The notes beneath the pieces were generated by a model that was not told the DNA's origin, searched no databases, and saw only the letters and a list, made by a program, of their open reading frames with translations. From the NCBI GenBank assembly GCA_009780545.1, contig WQZW01000005.1:1-15712 (forward strand): a stretch of DNA of 15,712 nt, written 5' to 3'. The translations under genes and the position numbers were made by a program. This DNA is from Treponema sp. (GTDB lineage: Bacteria > Spirochaetota > Spirochaetia > Treponematales > Breznakiellaceae). Below are positions 13,973-15,712 of this stretch, piece after piece. The first letter of the stretch is position 1; each line of letters begins with the position of its first letter.

Positions 13973-15172
13973 CTAGGCGTCCGTGTTTTCCGGGAGCAGC
14001 TTGTTCAGGACTATGCCCACGATGGCGGCGAAGGCCAGGGGGGAAAGTCCCAGGGGCCGGAACTCGCCCAGGCCCAAACCGAGTACCATGATCACCGCGA
14101 AGATCAGCAGGTTCCTCGATTTCTTGAAGTCCACGTTGTTCTCCACGATGTTGCGGGCCCCGATCGAGGCGATCATGCCGAACAGCACGATGGAGATTCC
14201 CCCGATGACCGGCGTGGGAATGGTGGAGATGAAGGCCCCGAGTTTGGGGATGATGCTGAGCAGGAGGGCGAAGCAGGCGGCGACCCGCATCACCACCGGG
14301 TTGAAGACCTTGGTGATGGCCAGAACGCCGACGTTTTCCGAATAGGAGGTGTTCGCCGGCCCGCCGAACATCGCCGAGATGCTCGATGCCAGGCCGTCGC
14401 CGAGCAGGGTGCGGTGCAGGCCCGGCTTGACGAAAACGTCCCGTCCGGTAAGGGCCCGTATGGAAACCATGTCGCCCAGGTGTTCCACCACGGTGGCGAT
14501 GGCGACCGGAGCGACGATCATGATCGCGTCGAGGCTGAATTTGGCCAGGGCGAACCGGGGAAAACCGAACCAGGCCGCTTCCCGTATCGGGGTAAAGTCC
14601 ACGTTGCCGGTAACGACCGCCACCAGGTAGCCGGCCACCAGGCCGCAGAGGACCGGCAGCACCTTGATAAAGCCCCTGGTAAAGACGCTGACGCCGGCCA
14701 CCGTGCCGAAACTGATCAGGGCCAGCCACCAGTTCTCCGAGGCGCTTGCGATGCCCACCGGGGCAAGCATCATCCCTATGATGATGATGATCGGGCCGGT
14801 AACGATCGCCGGGAAGAAGCTGATGATCCGCTTTGCCCCGAACAGATACACCAAAAGGGCCACCACCAGGTACACGGCTCCGGAGATCACGATACCGCCC
14901 CGGGCGTACTCGATCCCGTACAGGGCCGAAACCGACAGGATCGGCGCGATGAAGGCGAAGGACGATCCCAGGTAGATGGGCAGCATGCCCTTGGTTACCA
15001 GGTGGAACCACAGGGTGCAGATTCCGGACATGAACAGCGCCACCGAAACGTCCAGCCCGGTGATGATGGGGACGAGGACGGTCGCGCCGAACATGGTAAA
15101 GGTATGCTGCAGGCCGAGCACGGTTTTTTTCCCGGCGGTCAGTCCGTCCGGGTACTTTTCAAAAACAGGCAT
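13973..15172 (-). CDS. uraA: UraA-type uracil/nucleobase permease (NCS2 family)
   Basis: This 399-residue proton symporter would bring uracil or a related base across the inner membrane. Family marks: LQHTFTMFGATVLVPIITGL (21-40), YLGSSFAFIAP (67-77), the helix-8 Glu230 in VVEHLGD and Glu279 in SENVGVLAITK. The two glutamates match the uracil-binding Glu241 and Glu290 of E. coli UraA. About 14 membrane helices are expected. The second ATG (15172) is chosen over the ATG at 15178 because AAGGAG (15180-15185) lies seven bases from the former but only one from the latter. It follows the hydroxylase stop by about 60 bases and precedes the amidase by about 100, so the three genes are likely one operon. 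Unlike the NCS2 protein at 587, the binding residues are canonical. Confidence 0.92.
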   Translation of the reverse strand: MPVFEKYPDGLTAGKKTVLGLQHTFTMFGATVLVPIITGLDVSVALFMSGICTLWFHLVTKGMLPIYLGSSFAFIAPILSVSALYGIEYARGGIVISGAVYLVVALLVYLFGAKRIISFFPAIVTGPIIIIIGMMLAPVGIASASENWWLALISFGTVAGVSVFTRGFIKVLPVLCGLVAGYLVAVVTGNVDFTPIREAAWFGFPRFALAKFSLDAIMIVAPVAIATVVEHLGDMVSIRALTGRDVFVKPGLHRTLLGDGLASSISAMFGGPANTSYSENVGVLAITKVFNPVVMRVAACFALLLSIIPKLGAFISTIPTPVIGGISIVLFGMIASIGARNIVENNVDFKKSRNLLIFAVIMVLGLGLGEFRPLGLSPLAFAAIVGIVLNKLLPENTDA

Positions 15173-15232
15173 CTTCATACTCCTTAATGATTTTTGGGAA
15201 ACCGGGGATCCGGTCCGCGGTTTCCGGGTTCC

Positions 15233-15712
15233 CTATTTCCCGACGCCGTTGAGTTTGCGCCAGACGTAGTCGGCGGACAACGGCAGCTCCAGGCATTCGA
15301 CGCCGGTCGCCGAACTCAACGCGTTGGCGACCACGGCGGTAATGCCGATCAACGGATGTTCGCCGCAGCCCCGCGCCCCGAAAGGCCCGTCCAGCTGCGG
15401 GGTTTCCACCGAGAGTATCCGGGCGTTCTCCGGAATGTCCCGTATCGTGGGAATTTTGTAGTCCACCATGTTCCGGGTCAAAAGCCTTCCCTTGGCGTCG
15501 TGACGCAGTTCCTCGGAAAACGTCGTCCCGAGGGCCTGCAGCACGCCGCCGTGTATCTGGCCCCGGAGCAGCGACTCGTTCATCACCGCGCCCACGTCCA
15601 GGCAGGAGACGATGTCCAGCACCCGAATGTTCCCGGTGTTTTTGTCGACCTCTATCTCCACGCCGTGGGCACCGTAGGTCCAGTCCAGCGCGGGCTTTCC
15701 CTCCCCGGTTTC
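15233..15712 (-). CDS. Xanthine dehydrogenase-type molybdopterin subunit, C-terminal part (runs off right edge)
   Basis: The frame is open to the window edge and reads TYGAHGVEIEVDKNTG, then SCLDVGAVMNESLLRGQIHG, MVDYKIPTIRDIP and FGARGCGEHPLIGITAVVAN, ending LPLSADYVWRKLNGVGK. These are the C-terminal landmarks of the Mo-cofactor subunit. The Glu of GCGEHP (codon at 15359-15361) aligns with the catalytic base of xanthine oxidase (bovine Glu1261). A GTG at 15661 is internal, not a start, because coding continues upstream. The enzyme oxidises a purine or other N-heterocycle; whether it is xanthine dehydrogenase proper cannot be told from this end. It is upstream in the operon from the permease and amidase. 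Confidence 0.9.
   Translation of the reverse strand, partial: ETGEGKPALDWTYGAHGVEIEVDKNTGNIRVLDIVSCLDVGAVMNESLLRGQIHGGVLQALGTTFSEELRHDAKGRLLTRNMVDYKIPTIRDIPENARILSVETPQLDGPFGARGCGEHPLIGITAVVANALSSATGVECLELPLSADYVWRKLNGVGK

Noticed and set aside
12396..15011. Very long minus-strand open frame that would fuse the amidase to an upstream extension
   Set aside because: Upstream of 13871 it is only an out-of-frame reading of the UraA-type permease, whose own frame is clearly the coding one. The amidase has a good ribosome site and normal length from 13871.

Overview
The window is GC-rich bacterial DNA, most likely from a spirochaete and probably a Treponema-like lineage. That placement is an inference. 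It rests on the DUF1566/Lcl-type secreted protein with a Gly-Asp-Ala-Gly-Pro-Ala-Gly-Gly entry motif, the LPP20-like secreted protein, the relaxed lipoprotein signals, and the pairing of molybdenum hydroxylase genes with NCS2 nucleobase permeases. No rRNA, tRNA, CRISPR array or transposase gene was seen.

Layout, left to right. (1) Positions 1-2041 hold a divergent pair. The 5' end of a xanthine-dehydrogenase-type molybdopterin subunit runs off the left edge on the minus strand, and an NCS2 permease lies on the plus strand; each has a readable sigma-70-like promoter. (2) Positions 2042-3948 carry three hairpins, including a perfect 18-bp inverted repeat, then a secreted protein with two LPP20-like repeats, then a secreted DUF1566-type protein with its own promoter. 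(3) Positions 4021-6021 encode a chemoreceptor whose CZB-like zinc-binding segment lies between the two membrane helices, so it is predicted to be periplasmic. (4) Positions 6022-6282 are a dense run of about nine separate hairpins; two of them share one stem design and differ by a compensated base pair. (5) Positions 6374-10098 are a compact pstS-pstC-pstA-pstB phosphate transporter operon with ATGA overlaps. No phoU follows. PstC carries an extra periplasmic segment of about 100 residues.

(6) Positions 10099-12395 look like an accessory or decaying island. They hold a remnant of a small double-glycine-type peptide precursor, an AT-rich four-helix membrane protein, the C-terminal half of a C39 (papain-like, leader-cutting) peptidase without its catalytic cysteine, an unrecognised lipoprotein on the minus strand, and two direct copies of an intergenic repeat, one interrupted by a 33-nt hairpin. 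The peptide, membrane protein and C39 half together suggest a broken-down bacteriocin-like locus. (7) Positions 12396-15712, all on the minus strand, read as an operon: the 3' end of a second xanthine-dehydrogenase-type subunit, a UraA-type permease, then an amidase-signature hydrolase.

How the genes work together. Both edges hold a nucleobase permease next to a molybdenum hydroxylase large subunit, which points to two separate import-and-oxidation units for purine-like or other N-heterocyclic substrates. The right unit adds an amidase that could act on a downstream amide. Between them sit the phosphate transporter and surface or sensory proteins. The pst genes are the only ones here whose joint role is firm.
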